A stretch of 64,000 nt of DNA from Nymphaea colorata (GCF_008831285.2 NC_045149.1:5071500-5135499); one strand, 5' to 3'; counted from the stretch's first letter, positions 24,101 through 34,574 are shown. The notes: a model not told the origin generated them from the sequence alone. Made by a program: numbers and translations.

Positions 24101-26854
24101 TTTCCAACATTGCTAATGATGTAATATGCATATGTACGATGCTTTGGATTCTATAAGCATGAAACACTTCTGCGCACAGTGCATTTGTAACTTGTTCATA
24201 TTTTTCAGTTTATCAAAATGAGGTCTTATTCTTCACAGGGAAGAATGTTTCTTATCTTGGCTTTTTACGTAATGACAGAGATTTGATGCTCCCTCTCCCT
24301 TTCTCACTCTCACACACATAAAAAGAGGCAAAGATACATGCACGTATTGTAGTATATACCTGCATCTTTTTCCATGGTGTCAAACTCATATTATTTCATT
24401 TTTTCATGTGGTATATGTGGATTCATATTATTCACTAGATCTTTGAACTGTTTCATGTCTGGTAACAGGAAAGTGTATATGGGATCTTGAAACAAATAAG
24501 AGATACGAGGAGGCTATGCATTCAAGAGGGACATACTCCAACAAATGAAGAGCTAGCCAGACGAATTGGAATAACAGTTGAGAGGCTGACAGAGATCTTG
24601 ATGTCTACAAGAAAACCAACTTCGCTTCAACAGTCTACATGGATGGATCAAGATGTCACCTTTCAGGTTTATTTTCTTGATATCTGCATCCATTACTTTA
24701 AGATTGTAATATCAAACTCTGCTTAGGGCTTTGTTAAAGGGTAAACTGATTCTTGAACTCGCCACCTGCAGTTGTGTCCTGGACATGTGTCCTATCTCAT
24801 TTAGAATTTTGAGTTCATGGTAATCCACGTAGCTGTCTCTGTACTAGTGATTTGTGCCTTCAGGGCTTTTACTATGACGTAAGAAGTTGAACTAAGATAC
24901 TTAAGAAGAAACACCACACGTAACATTTTTTCCTTTCACCTTCCTGCTTGGTGACTTGGTTCTACAGGTCCTCCTTTGATTGTGGGCCATATTAAAAGCT
25001 TTTGACCAGCACAGTATTCCCTATCATTCGGGTCATGTCATGATCAGCCTTTGGTGCCATAGATTCTAGTTGCATATGGTGATGCTTGCACCAGTTACCA
25101 CCCCATAACTAAGCTGCTGCTCATAATAGATGTCCTGGGGCTGGTAGCGGTGTCTTAAGACAGATAAAGATAGAGATTCATGAATCGAGATAAGGAACCC
25201 TTAAATTGATTACACAAATAAGTCGGGTAACATGTATTATATTATAAGATTCACATGTCTTTTTATTGTTGCTGTGAACAAGTACACAGAACTGAAACTA
25301 TAAGCCACAAAACAAGGCTTATTCAATACAAAAGATCTCAACTCAAAGATCAAACGTCCAACTCAAGAAATGCCAAATGCGCTTAGATCAATCATAAAAA
25401 GTGACAGATTTTGTATTAACGAAGCTCAGCACAAGCAGTGCCTAGTAGAAGGGGATTAGTCTTCTATTTATAGAACCGGACAGAAAAAAAAAACAGAAAA
25501 TATAAAAAAAAAAATACAAAGAGAGGAAAGAGAAAATATAGGCAAATCCAATATATATGTGCATATCATTATCACAAATATTTCCAATACTTTTAAAAAA
25601 GGGAAGACAACAAAAATGGGAAGGGAAAATTTGCAACATGTTGAAAGACAAAATCAAAAGAAAAATATAGCATTTTGTTGCATTTTTCCTTTTTTTCAAA
25701 CACAATGTTTTTAATATATTTTAAATATTGATGTTTTTTTTAATATGTTAATAGCTATTTTGGATTTTGGAACAATGCTTAATAAGAAAATTAGTAGAAC
25801 ATTCAGATTTTCACAATTTTTATATTTTATATTTGTTAATTTTTGAATTCCTTTGACTTTCCCAAAAAAAATTTTATTGATCAAAGTCAATGCATGCTGC
25901 TAAACGCACCCACCCTTTACCATTTAAATGAAAAACTCACCTCACCTCACCTGCACATACCGGCACCCTTCTCATCTCTCTTATGTTTTTGGCAAGCAGC
26001 ACCATCTACTCCTCTCTATCTCTCTCTTTCTTTCCTCCCTCTTGTTTTCCCTTCCCTCTCTCATTCTCGTATTTGTATCTTCCTTTTTCTGTCCTTCTTC
26101 TCTCTTTTTTTGTTTGTTCTTTTCTTCCTCTCATTTTCCTTCTTTCTAGTGTAAATCCAGTCATGCCCAACAGACACACTCTCTCCCTCCCATTTCACCC
26201 TGTTGTGGTCCTTACAGATAATGCTATTAAACAGTTAATTAATTATATAACAGAACATATCATCCATGTGCTGATGAAAATAATATTGAATGCAAACGGG
26301 AACATTCATCCTTTGCTCATGTGAGAAGCTCTCTCCTCCCTGGTTGCACATTCATCATCTGTCTGATAATACAGTTTTCGTAGGCGATACTAGAATGATG
26401 AGGCTTGTTAAAAAAAAATCCCAGCTTTGGCTATTCTATGCTATTTGGAAAGTTAGGATACATGCAAAACTAGTCTTTTGATTCTTTGTTTTTGCAGGGT
26501 CTAGGATAATATTTTAGCAAGACATGAACACATATTTACTTGAGTATCATAGTGGGTATAAGTATTTACTCTGCGTTGAGCAAAAGAAGCATTATATATA
26601 TATAGACAATACAAAAAAGTCTGACCACACTCGAGGCTCAACAGTCAACAGCCCAACACTGAAAGTGCTTAAAGGCACTTGGTTGATAATAAAAAATAAC
26701 AGTTTTGTATAAACAAAGTTCTGTACCTGCAATGCATATTAGTAGATTATTCCCCATGTATATGTAAAAGAATCCCCTAAACTAGTGTTAAACCAACAAA
26801 AGACCTGAACTGAGACAGATAAAGACAGAAAGATAAATAGAAGATAACAAACAG

Positions 26855-26892
<38 letters not shown>

Positions 26893-27318
26893 GGGGGGTG
26901 AAGGAGAGAGAGAGAGAGAGAGAGATTGGTAGAAACCCTCAAACCAGACCATTAGGTCAGGAACAAAAGCTAGACCCTTTATTTTTTTGTTAAAAAATTG
27001 TTTTAAAATAAATATAAACATCCTAATATATTTATAAAAACTATTTTGATGTAAAACATGTTTCGATTCAAGTTGTTTTTATGAAAAATGTGGACTTTTC
27101 TATTATCAAAATGTTGATGCTATGGGAGGCATTCGTTTTTTCTTATTATAAAACACTATTAAAGTCCCAAAAGTGTTCAATTTAACAATTAATATGTTTT
27201 GCATCAACCTATTCTTAAGATCATATCAGTAAGATTAGATTGCAGAAAAACCACCTTAAAAATTACATTTAAACGATCTGGTTTGTTGCTGACCTAATGG
27301 TCTGGTTTCTACCAATTT

Positions 27319-27355
<37 letters not shown>

Positions 27356-27905
27356 AAAATAAATATATAATATTATAATTTAACAGTTACATCACTTTTT
27401 CTTTTGATTTTTTGTATTTGATTTTGTTGAGACATTTTTGTAGACTATAGTATACTGTATTTTGGTAATTTTTGTTCATAGTGCATAAGATATCTCTCTC
27501 CCTTCCCTCTGTGGCATGCACTAGTATAGTAGGTTCCATATATCGATCTTTTTTATTGTCTTGGATATATTACCTAGTTGCCTTAGATTTCTGTGCTTAT
27601 AACACATGCACCTGCAGGAAGTTACTGCCGACCCAAAGGTTGAATGCCCAGAGGTGAGCATTAACAAGCAGTTGATGAGGAGACATATTCGCAATCTGCT
27701 GAGCATACTGACTCCTAAAGAAAGGAAAATAATTAGATACCGTTATGGGATGGATGGTGGCAAATGTCATTCCTTATCAGAGGTTGGTGAAACGTTGGGA
27801 TTGTCGAAGGAGAGGATTCGGCAAGTAGAAAATCGTGCAATTGACAAGCTTAGGAAGTGCAGTGAAAGCCATGGTCTTGCTGCCTATTCACACTTGCTTA
27901 TGTAA
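18176..27905 (+). CDS. SIG6: Plastid RNA polymerase sigma factor, SIG6 type (nine exons)
   Basis: Sigma-70 family factor that would let the plastid-encoded RNA polymerase recognise plastid promoters. Exons I infer: 18,176-18,269; 19,009-19,160; 21,728-21,840; 21,951-22,181; 22,277-22,547; 22,631-22,861; 23,803-23,943; 24,469-24,666; 27,618-27,905. They join in phase to 572 codons, close to the roughly 550 of Arabidopsis SIG6. Residues 1-60 are Ser/Ala/Arg-rich, like a plastid transit peptide. [15 protein letters not shown] and the C-terminal [12 protein letters not shown] are what identify SIG6. Region 2 (about 338-411) has [14 protein letters not shown] and [14 protein letters not shown]. 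Region 3 is in exon 8. Region 4.2 (about 530-555) has the helix-turn-helix [20 protein letters not shown]. Introns 2 (2.6 kb) and 8 (2.95 kb) are long and carry MITEs; intron 5 is GC-AG. No frameshift or premature stop was seen, so it looks functional. Exon 1 and the start are the least certain parts. Confidence 0.93.
19960..20321. mobile_element. MITE in SIG6 intron 2
   Basis: About 362 bp with terminal inverted repeats of 17 bp and one mismatch (CTAAGTCACATGGGTAC at the left; CTAAGCCACATGGGTAC as the reverse complement of the right end). It is flanked by TATAGCTC and TATAGCTT, an 8-bp duplication with one mismatch. GGTACGGG-type repeats lie inside both ends, with an AT-rich centre. There is no coding capacity. 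hAT-like is the best guess from the duplication length; a Mutator-like origin (9 bp) is also possible. Confidence 0.78.
20744..21132. mobile_element. Second MITE-like element in SIG6 intron 2
   Basis: About 390 bp with inverted ends (GTTCCATAGTCACAAA at the left; GTTCCAGTCACAGAAAA as the reverse complement of the right end). A second internal inverted pair carries the palindromic core GTTTTAAACGG / CCGTTTAAAAC. The centre is A/T-rich with long A runs. No clear target duplication was found. No coding capacity. Confidence 0.55.
22548..22630 (+). other. GC-AG intron of SIG6 (intron 5)
   Basis: An 83-bp intron with donor CAG|GCATGT and acceptor ATTGCAG|GAT. This donor keeps the frame and gives the peptide [12 protein letters not shown], which has the length expected against SIG6 relatives. 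The only nearby GT (CAA|GTTCAG, 22,542) would delete two conserved residues. GC-AG introns are a known minor class spliced by the major spliceosome. Confidence 0.75.
23328..23346. repeat. (TA)n microsatellite in SIG6 intron 6
   Basis: A short run of TA dinucleotides inside the 941-bp intron. No other repeat or coding signal was seen in that intron. Confidence 0.8.
24667..26871. other. First 2.2 kb of SIG6 intron 8: AT-rich, possible LTR scrap
   Basis: There is no exon-like segment. Around 25,140-25,480 a stretch looks like an old LTR read on the minus strand (TATA-like CTATAAATAGAAG near 25,460 with a string of R/U5-like sequence to its left), but ends and target duplications could not be found. 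A CT-rich run lies at 25,990-26,150 and gives spurious open frames. Confidence 0.35.
26872..27352. mobile_element. Hairpin element bounded by microsatellites in SIG6 intron 8
   Basis: Two inverted arms of about 45 bp (26,924-26,975 and 27,272-27,318) share ATTGGTAGAAACC, CCAGACCATTAGGTCAG and AACAAA segments around a central AT-rich 300 bp. The unit between arm ends is about 395 bp. Outside the left arm lie an (AG)n run and a (TA)n run (26,872-26,892); outside the right arm lies CCC and then a (TA)n run (27,322-27,352). The layout recalls rice Micron elements, which insert in TA microsatellites, but that likeness is inference only. No coding capacity. Confidence 0.6.
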
Positions 27906-28730
27906 AGGTGTTAACGTCAAACATACAATACCTTATACATCATGTGTAGTGATGTTTTTCTTGCGCATTATAACAGCCTCATACATCTTTTCCACATCTG
28001 TAATTAACTCCAGAAATCTGAAAATTGTATGTATCAAAATTCGATGAAATTCTCTCCCTTTGTTGGATCCCGTTGTCTTAGAAGTGACAGTTTTTCGTGT
28101 TAATTGCTCCTCTGTTTCCGGAAGTGATTGAATTGCCAAGTGTCAAGCCAAAGATCTTTGTGAGGCCAGCCAATTTCGGGGTAATTGGTGCGAAGCATTG
28201 ACCAGAAAATTGTTGGGGAGAGTAGTCGGCCAAGCTATAGAAAAAAAAAGTGAGTAAATGGTCCCTTGTCTTTTTACCAATGAATATTGGTAACAAAAAA
28301 AAATTCAAGAGCATGGTACCGTACAAAAAGACGAGTTGGAACAAAAGCGGCGCTCAAACATTTAACCAACGAGCAGGTAAATCCCATTCCATGGCTGAAT
28401 AAAAGGTAATGGATATGCGTGACAACCCCAAAGTAAACTTATCAGGGTTACAAAAAAAAGAACTAATTCAGGTTTTTATTGCAAAAAAATATTCTTACAT
28501 ATGCTCTAATTTGGATTCGTTGCACAGTTGTTTTCTATTTCTTCTTCCAAAATGAAGGATCTAACCTCACACACCTGCTTTGAGAGATCAAGTAATAGGT
28601 CTTCTGCCTCTGCACACATACTAGATAACCTAAGTCATCCAATAAAAAGCTGCATTATATATTTCCAATGGCACATAGTCATGGGAAACACAGAACCAAA
28701 CTTTCTCGACCATTTGGTTCTAACGGTATT
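27906..28730. other. SIG6 3' flank; no further gene
   Basis: Presumed 3' UTR and intergenic DNA between the SIG6 stop and the copia 1 LTR. An AATAAA lies at about 28,398, but nothing shows that it is used. Short frames here carry no domain. Confidence 0.5.
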
Positions 28731-29050
28731 TGTCAAGAGCTGGACACACGGCAGACCGTTGGCATGAGACACCCACACATGCCGTTGTCAAGAGCTGGAC
28801 CATGGCTGACCGTTGGCATGAGAGACACGATACACATGGAAATGCCATACATAGAAATTTTGTAATAAAAATCAGTTCTTACCATTCTCAACCTAGATGT
28901 TAACAATCTAAACGTTAACATTAGAGACGTTGGGAATTATTGTATATATTCAGTTTTACACTCTTTTGTAATGTAATTCAAAATATTACAATCATTCAAC
29001 GCCTTCCTCTATCGCCACTCTCCTTCTCTCACGGTGCTTGGCTTCTAACA
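28731..29050 (+). repeat. 5' LTR of copia 1
   Basis: 320 bp, ends TGTC...AACA, four substitutions from the right LTR. It contains a direct repeat of GTCAAGAGCTGGAC followed by GACCGTTGGCATGAGA within its first 90 bp, and ends in a C/T-rich tract. Confidence 0.95.
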
Positions 29051-29062
29051 TGGTATCAGAGC
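29051..29062 (+). other. Primer binding site of copia 1
   Basis: TGGTATCAGAGC, complementary to initiator methionine tRNA, starting on the first base after the LTR. Confidence 0.92.
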
Positions 29063-29070
29063 ATTGAAGC

Positions 29071-30426
29071 ATGAACGTCGAAGGAGCAAAAATGAGCGAT
29101 GCACTTCATGGCGACTCCATTGGTTCAAATTCACACCAGGTGATGTCTAATCCTTTTTACATTCACCATTCAGATAACCCTGGAAATATGTTGGTGTCGC
29201 AACCTCTCAATGAGGACAACTATGGTACATGGAGTAGGGCCATGTCTATGGCTATTTCGGCGAAAAACAAAACTGGTTTCATCGATGGTTCAATTACGGA
29301 ACCTGTGAAAACAGACCCATTGTATCCGCATTGGGTTCGATGTAACCATCTTGTGTTATCGTGGATTTTAAACCCCATTAGCAAAGATATTGCAACCAGC
29401 ATTATTTATGCTACCACAGCAAGAGAGGTCTGGCAAGATCTAAAAGAAAGGTTGAACCAAAGTCTTGCCACTAGGATATATCAAATCCAAAGTTCCATCT
29501 CTCGGTTACAGCAAGAAACTATGTCGGTGACCTCATACTTCACCAAAATGAAAGCTTTGTGGGATGAATTGGGATCGTATTCTCCACTTCCTGAATGCTC
29601 ATGTGGGGCGATGAGAGTTTATTCAGACCAGATTCAAAGGGAAAAAAGTATTCAATTTTTGATGGGGTTAAATGACTCCTACAATGCCATTAGAGGGCAA
29701 ATTCTTCTCTTAGACCCTTTGCCAAATGTGATGAGAATTTATGCGTTAATCTTGCAAGAAGAAAAGCAACGGGAAGCTAGGTTCTTGAGTACACCAAATG
29801 AAGGGACTGCTGCCTTAGCCGTTTCACAAACAACCCATGACAAGGTTGCCAATTGCGACACCACCAATTTCAGATTTCAGAAAGGTCGAGGAAGTCGGCA
29901 AGCTAGACCCACATGCAGTCATTGCCGTGGCATAGGTCATGTCAAGGAAAAATGTTTTAAGCTCATCGGATATCCTCCAGGACATCGATTCTATGATTCA
30001 AACTTTAAACCTGTGGTGGCAGCCAATGTTACATCAAATCAAATGGCTCCCAACGAGAGCATACATGGGCCAAATAGCATTGGACAAAACCTTAAAGAGG
30101 CAGCCCCAGCTTTTACGATGGAGGAGTACCACAAACTGCTATCACTGGTCAAAAATCAGACACCAAACGTCAACTTTGCAGGTAACGCTACCACCTCAAA
30201 ACTTGAATATTCTCCTTGGATCATTGACTCAGGAGCAAGTCAGCACATATGTACTGATCAATCTATTCTCAAAGAATTAAGACCTTGTGATACACCGGTG
30301 ACACTACCAAATGGTAAGGTGGTTTCTGTTTGTCATATTGGTAAGGTGTCGCTACCTAATTTTGATATTAACAATGTGTTAAATATCCCATCATTCAAAG
30401 TGAACTCTTGTCTGTTAGCGAGCTAA
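29071..30426 (+). CDS. Copia 1 gag-protease ORF (truncated)
   Basis: A frame of 451 codons starting 8 nt after the primer site. The copia-type gag region lies at about 25-270 (LVSQPLNEDNYGTWSRAM near 45). A zinc knuckle is near 285-300 (CSHCRGIGHVKEKC). The aspartic protease active site is at about 388 (PWIIDSGASQHIC). Gag would build the particle and bind RNA, and protease would process the polyprotein. The frame stops right after KVNSCLLAS because one T is missing compared with the inverted copy of the same stretch at 31,802-32,031, so the link to integrase is lost twice: by frameshift and by inversion. The part present is otherwise open and well preserved. Confidence 0.92.
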   Translation: MNVEGAKMSDALHGDSIGSNSHQVMSNPFYIHHSDNPGNMLVSQPLNEDNYGTWSRAMSMAISAKNKTGFIDGSITEPVKTDPLYPHWVRCNHLVLSWILNPISKDIATSIIYATTAREVWQDLKERLNQSLATRIYQIQSSISRLQQETMSVTSYFTKMKALWDELGSYSPLPECSCGAMRVYSDQIQREKSIQFLMGLNDSYNAIRGQILLLDPLPNVMRIYALILQEEKQREARFLSTPNEGTAALAVSQTTHDKVANCDTTNFRFQKGRGSRQARPTCSHCRGIGHVKEKCFKLIGYPPGHRFYDSNFKPVVAANVTSNQMAPNESIHGPNSIGQNLKEAAPAFTMEEYHKLLSLVKNQTPNVNFAGNATTSKLEYSPWIIDSGASQHICTDQSILKELRPCDTPVTLPNGKVVSVCHIGKVSLPNFDINNVLNIPSFKVNSCLLAS

Positions 30427-30497
30427 CTAAAAACATGAATTGCTCTATCACATTTTTTCCTAATTACTGTGTTATGCAGGACCTGGCGTCGAAGACG
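30269..30497 (+). repeat. Left arm of the inverted duplication in copia 1
   Basis: 229 bp of protease-to-integrase sequence whose reverse complement recurs at 31,802-32,031. The arms differ by three substitutions and one missing T. Weaker likeness runs on to about 30,520 through a TGATGG-type microhomology. Confidence 0.9.
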
Positions 30498-32031
30498 ATG
30501 ATTAGTTGATGGTGATGGAACAAGAGAACAGTGAAAATCTTTCAGCCATGGAACAGATTTTCGGATTCTAGTGGACCTCCTAACCGGCTCAACGTTGGTG
30601 GGATCTGATCTTGGTGGAAGCAATTTGAATCTCATTTCTATCGACATCCAGAACCCGTTGAGGAGAAGTGTTTTCAACTGAATTTGGTCTACTATCATTT
30701 TGGTGGCTATCAGGATCTTGATGATCGATTTGGTCATTATCCAAAGGTGTGTTGTTTCGTAAGTTTGAAAGATGTTCATACACATCTTCGTCTAAATCAC
30801 AAGGCATATGGAGGACGACTTCTCTCTCACAGTCCTTTGTTTCATGAAAAGGAAATATATTCTCGTAGAAAACAATATCTCTACTAGTAAAAATTTTATG
30901 AGATTCTAAATCATACACTTTGTAGGCCTTTTGTCCATCCGGATAACCTATAAAAATACATTTATATGCCCTTGACCCAAATTTATCTTTGTTGGGACTT
31001 ATTTTGGTAGCATAACAAAGGGAACCAAAAGTACGAAGGTGTTTGGAAGAAGGTTTTCTTTTAAAAAGAATTTCAAAAGGCGTCTTTCCATTTGTGTTGG
31101 GTGTTGGAATACGATTAATTAAGTAGGTTGCAGTCAAGATGCATTCTCCCCAAAAACGAAAAGGAAGATTTGATTCAAACCGTAATGCCCTAGCTACCTC
31201 AAGTAAGTGCCGATGTTTACGTTCTACAACACCATTTTGTTGTGGTGTTCCCACACAACTATGTTGGTGAACGGTCCCTTGTTGGCACAGAAAATCTTTC
31301 ATTTCTTGAGAAAAAAAATTCAGATCCGTTATCGGAAGGTAAAGTTTTTATTTGACAATCAAATTGAGTTTTGATCATGAAAAAGAAATTTTTAATGACA
31401 TGCAAAGTTTCGTATTTGTGTCTCATTAGGAAAATCCATGTTGCACGAGAGAAGTCATCTACAATGCTTAAAAAATAATGCGTGCCTGATAAAGAAGCTT
31501 GGGCATACGGCCCCCAAATATCACAATGTATTAAATCAAAAGAGCGAGTAGACGAAATCTCACTTAAATCAAACTTTAGACGAGTCTGTTTAGCACGATG
31601 ACATGCATCACACACAAAATGTTCATTCAATTTAAGGTTCAAATCAAGATAATCATTAACTAACTTTAAACGCGTCAAAGAAGGGTGTCCTAGCCTTTTG
31701 TGCCAAAGCTCGTGGCTCGAAACAGCTAAGCAGGAGTTTTGTTCCATTGTCTCTGGCCGAAGCATATACAGTCCTCCCCTTACATCACCTCTACCAATCA
31801 GCGTCTTCGACGCCAGGTCCTGCATAACACAGTAATTAGGAAAAAATGTGATAGAGCAATTCATGTTTTTAGTTAGCTCGCTAACAGACAAGAGATTCAC
31901 TTTGAATGATGGGATATTTAACACATTGTTAATATCAAAATTAGGTAGCGACACCTTACCAATATGACAAACAGAAACCACCTTACAGTTTGGTAGTGTC
32001 ACCAGTGTATCACAAGGTCTTAATTCTTTGA
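30498..32031 (-). pseudogene. Inverted integrase block of copia 1
   Basis: Read on the minus strand from 32,031: end of protease (LPNFDINNVLNIPSF), pre-integrase zinc region (HELWHKRLGHPS with H-H, then CDACHRAKQ with C-C), integrase core (DLIHCDIWGPY and YFLSIVDDFSR for the first Asp, TLPSDNGSEF for the second, and a frameshift at an A-run near 31,305-31,315), then HSCVGTPQQNGVVERKHRH with the catalytic Glu, RINRIPTPN-like downstream sequence and KCIFIGYPDGQKAYKVYDLE. It ends in the integrase-RT linker (RRSTRIRKSVPWLKDF). Integrase would insert the cDNA. Its opposite orientation to gag and RNase H and the single frameshift make it non-functional here. Confidence 0.92.
31802..32031 (-). repeat. 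Right arm of the inverted duplication in copia 1
   Basis: 230 bp, the reverse complement of 30,269-30,497. This copy keeps the frame from protease into integrase, so it is the better-preserved version of the pair. Confidence 0.9.
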
Positions 32032-32077
32032 TATAGGATACCTGGTTCCTTTCTTTTGTCCTGGCATGCAGACGTGA

Positions 32078-33019
32078 TTGGTTGATGATTTACTTATTGC
32101 AGGGAACAAAGAAGATGTCATTGAAGAATTTAAGCAATTTCTATGTAAAAAATTCTTCATGAAAGACTTAGGCAAGCCGAAGTATTTTTTGGGAATTGAA
32201 ATTACTCGATCTAACCAAGGTATCTATTTATCGCAACAAAAATATGCATTGGATATTATACATGAGGCAGGGCTACTTGGAGCGAAACCAATGGAATTTC
32301 CAATGGAGCAGCACCACAGATTAGAAGTTGATCAAGGAGAGCTCATTAAAAATCCTACATATTATTGCCGTTTAGTTGGAAGATTGATTTATCTCAGTAT
32401 TACACGGCCTGACATACAATTTGTTGTCCATATGTTAAGTCGCTTCATGCAACAACCACGTCTCCCACATCTTCATGCTGCTCTCAGGGTTGTTCGTTAT
32501 CTCAAGCTCAATCCAGGCCAAGGGATTATGATGAGCAAACACAACAACATGCAATTAAGTGTGTTTTGTGACTCCGATTGGGCAGCATGTAAACAAATGC
32601 GACGTTCAGTCACTGGCTACTGTGTGTTCCTCGGTTCAGTTCCTATTTCATGGAAGACTAAGAAACAACAAACAGTCTCTAGATCTTCTGCAGAAGCTGA
32701 ATATAGGGCAATGGCGAACGTCGTATGTGAAGTAACTTGGTTAAGGAACTTGTTGGACGATTTTCAAGTAATTCATACTTCTCCCGTTACAGTCTGTGAT
32801 AATCAAGCAGCCTTACATATTGTGGCAAATGAGCATACAAAGCATATTGAGCTGGATTGCCATGTTGTTCGCGAGAAACTCCTACAAGGCATGGTTCGAA
32901 CATGTTATGTTAGAAGCAAAGACCAGCTTGCAGATTTATTTACTAAAGCTCTAAGACGAGAAGCGTTTCAACATCTCATAAGCAAACTGGGCATTAAAAA
33001 TCTTTACGCTCCAGTTTGA
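32078..33019 (+). pseudogene. Copia 1 RT C-terminal part and RNase H
   Basis: A frame of 313 codons starting at the RT active site (VDDLLIAGNKED), then KKFFMKDLGKPKYFLGIEIT and the RNase H domain (CDSDWAACKQMRRSVTGYC with the catalytic Asp, SRSSAEAEYRAMANV with Glu, VCDNQAALHIVAN with Asp), ending just before the purine tract. It would copy RNA into DNA and degrade the template strand. The RT fingers and most of the palm are missing upstream (32,032-32,077 holds only a short unmatched stretch), so no active enzyme is possible although the frame itself is open. Confidence 0.92.
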
Positions 33020-33026
33020 GGGGGAG

Positions 33027-33346
33027 TGTCAAGAGCTGGACACACGGCAGACCGTTGGCATAAGACACCCACACATGCCGTTGTCAAGAGCTGGACCATG
33101 GCTGACCGTTGGCATGAGAGACACGATATACATGGAAATGCCATACATAGAAATTTTGTAATAAAAATCAATTCTTACCATTCTCAACCTAGACGTTAAC
33201 AATCTAAACGTTAACATTAGAGACGTTGGGAATTATTGTATATATTCAGTTTTACACTCTTTTGTAATGTAATTCAAAATATTACAATCATTCAACGCCT
33301 TCCTCTATCGCCACTCTCCTTCTCTCACGGTGCTTGGCTTCTAACA
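33027..33346 (+). repeat. 3' LTR of copia 1
   Basis: 320 bp, preceded by the purine tract GAGGGGGAG and followed by GTATT, the target duplication also found at 28,726-28,730. Confidence 0.95.
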
Positions 33347-33389
33347 GTATTTGCCTTTTCCACTAGAGCCAGATTTGTAGAACTGATGG

Positions 33390-34210
33390 TTTAACATTTA
33401 CCGTTCGATTAAATTTGTTCCCCATTGATTGCGAAATGATTCTTGTCTTACAATGAAGAAAGAGGTGGGTACTGGATTCTTCCTGCTCTTACAACTTACG
33501 CACATGTTAGTTAAACAAACACCCATTTTTGGATCTTGTCTAGGGAAAGTAGATTTTCCTCCACAACCAAATACAAACACCATTTGGCTCTAGGGATAGT
33601 TCCCATCTTCCAAATGGGCTTTACATCTGTATTGGTATTGAATTTCTCTTTGATCATATCGTGTTTCTCTGTTCGCTTGAGTGAGTCAACTCTTTTATCT
33701 CCCCACATGTCATCTGCGTTGTTTAACTGAGTGGACGTCACTACATGCTTAGTCCATGTGGAATTAATGCTCAATCATTTGTTGCAGAGTGCATGCATAA
33801 AATTTCCCACAAACTTCTTCTTCTTCAACATTTACAAGGTATGCTGAAATGCACCACTTCCAATTCTCATTTCAAAATGGTACTGACTCTCCATCTCTAT
33901 TCTCCCACTTAAGAAGATGACTGACTTTGGACCACCCCCAAACACAAACTTATGGCAAAAATGTTCTTGTTTTCTATTTATAATCCAAAGACTCTTCCTT
34001 CCCATATATATTTTCCTACTTAAAAGTGGCCACATTGAGTTAGTGAATCGAGCTCTACAAGCTGAAACACATCTATGCAATGCCCTATTTAAGACTAACA
34101 ATTTAACACCTTCCTCAAGAGGGCAACACAAAGTGTTCCAATTAATTAGATGATACCTATTCTTAACATCCCCAAATGAAAGAACAACATGTTCTTGTCA
34201 ATTTAAGGAT
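33390..34210 (-). pseudogene. LINE B, downstream part: RT tail and zf-RVT region
   Basis: A decayed minus-strand frame typical of the end of a plant LINE ORF2. From 34,200 it reads KNRYHLINWNTLCCPLEEGV, then SMWPLLSRKIYMG, FVFGGGPKSVIF and, after frame changes and stops, KPIWKMGTIPRAKW and DKIQKWVF, the pattern of the zf-RVT domain. In the family ORF2 carries endonuclease and reverse transcriptase. The preceding RT part is at 42,840-43,420, so one LINE was split by copia 2. It is non-functional. Confidence 0.75.
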
Positions 34211-34255
34211 GACCACTTGAGAAAGTCTGAAGGCCATTATCTAGTAGTTAATGAT

Positions 34256-34562
34256 TGTTAAAGGATGACCAGATGGGTTTGGATCTTGGTCCATACCCAA
34301 ACCCATTAGAAATAGGCGTTGTTTCCTTTCTATTTATTCTCACGTGCCTTTATGTTTCATTAATTGCATATGAAGTAATTTGGTGTATCCTTTTGGTTTA
34401 TGATTCTAGCCTTGTATCTAACGTGAGATAATAAAGTTCAGGGTTGAGATCGGTGTGTAGTTATGACAGTCATCTCCCTTCTCTCTTCTTGTCTTCTTCT
34501 TCCTTGTTTTCTACAAGGCTGAACTGCGTTGAATATCAAGACTGATATACCAAAAAATGACA
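34256..34562 (+). repeat. 5' LTR of copia 2
   Basis: Starts TGTTAAAGGATGACC and ends before the primer site at 34,563. It is shorter than the right LTR, which carries an extra stretch of about 50 bp. Confidence 0.85.
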
Positions 34563-34574
34563 TGGTATTAGAGC
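34563..34574 (+). other. Primer binding site of copia 2
   Basis: TGGTATTAGAGC, one change from the initiator methionine tRNA type, directly after the LTR. Confidence 0.8.

Larger units (their letters stand above)
28731..33346 (+). mobile_element. Copia 1: young Ty1/copia element with an internal inversion
   Basis: A 4.6-kb element with 320-bp LTRs (TGTCAAGAGC...CTTCTAACA) that differ at only four positions, and a perfect 5-bp target duplication (GTATT on both sides). A primer site directly follows the left LTR. A purine tract (GAGGGGGAG) directly precedes the right LTR. Reading left to right: gag and protease on plus; then integrase and the integrase-RT linker on minus between inverted arms; then the end of RT and RNase H on plus. 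The front half of RT is absent. As it stands it cannot make a normal polyprotein. Its insertion is recent relative to everything else here. Confidence 0.93.

Noticed and set aside
25140-25480. Possible solo LTR in SIG6 intron 8
   Set aside because: A TATA-like box and LTR-like texture are present, but no TG/CA borders or duplication could be set, so it is only mentioned in the intron entry.
29051-29062. tRNA-like matches at TGGTATCAGAGC sites (also 13,251 and 34,563)
   Set aside because: These are primer binding sites complementary to the tRNA 3' end. No tRNA fold or full tRNA gene is present.
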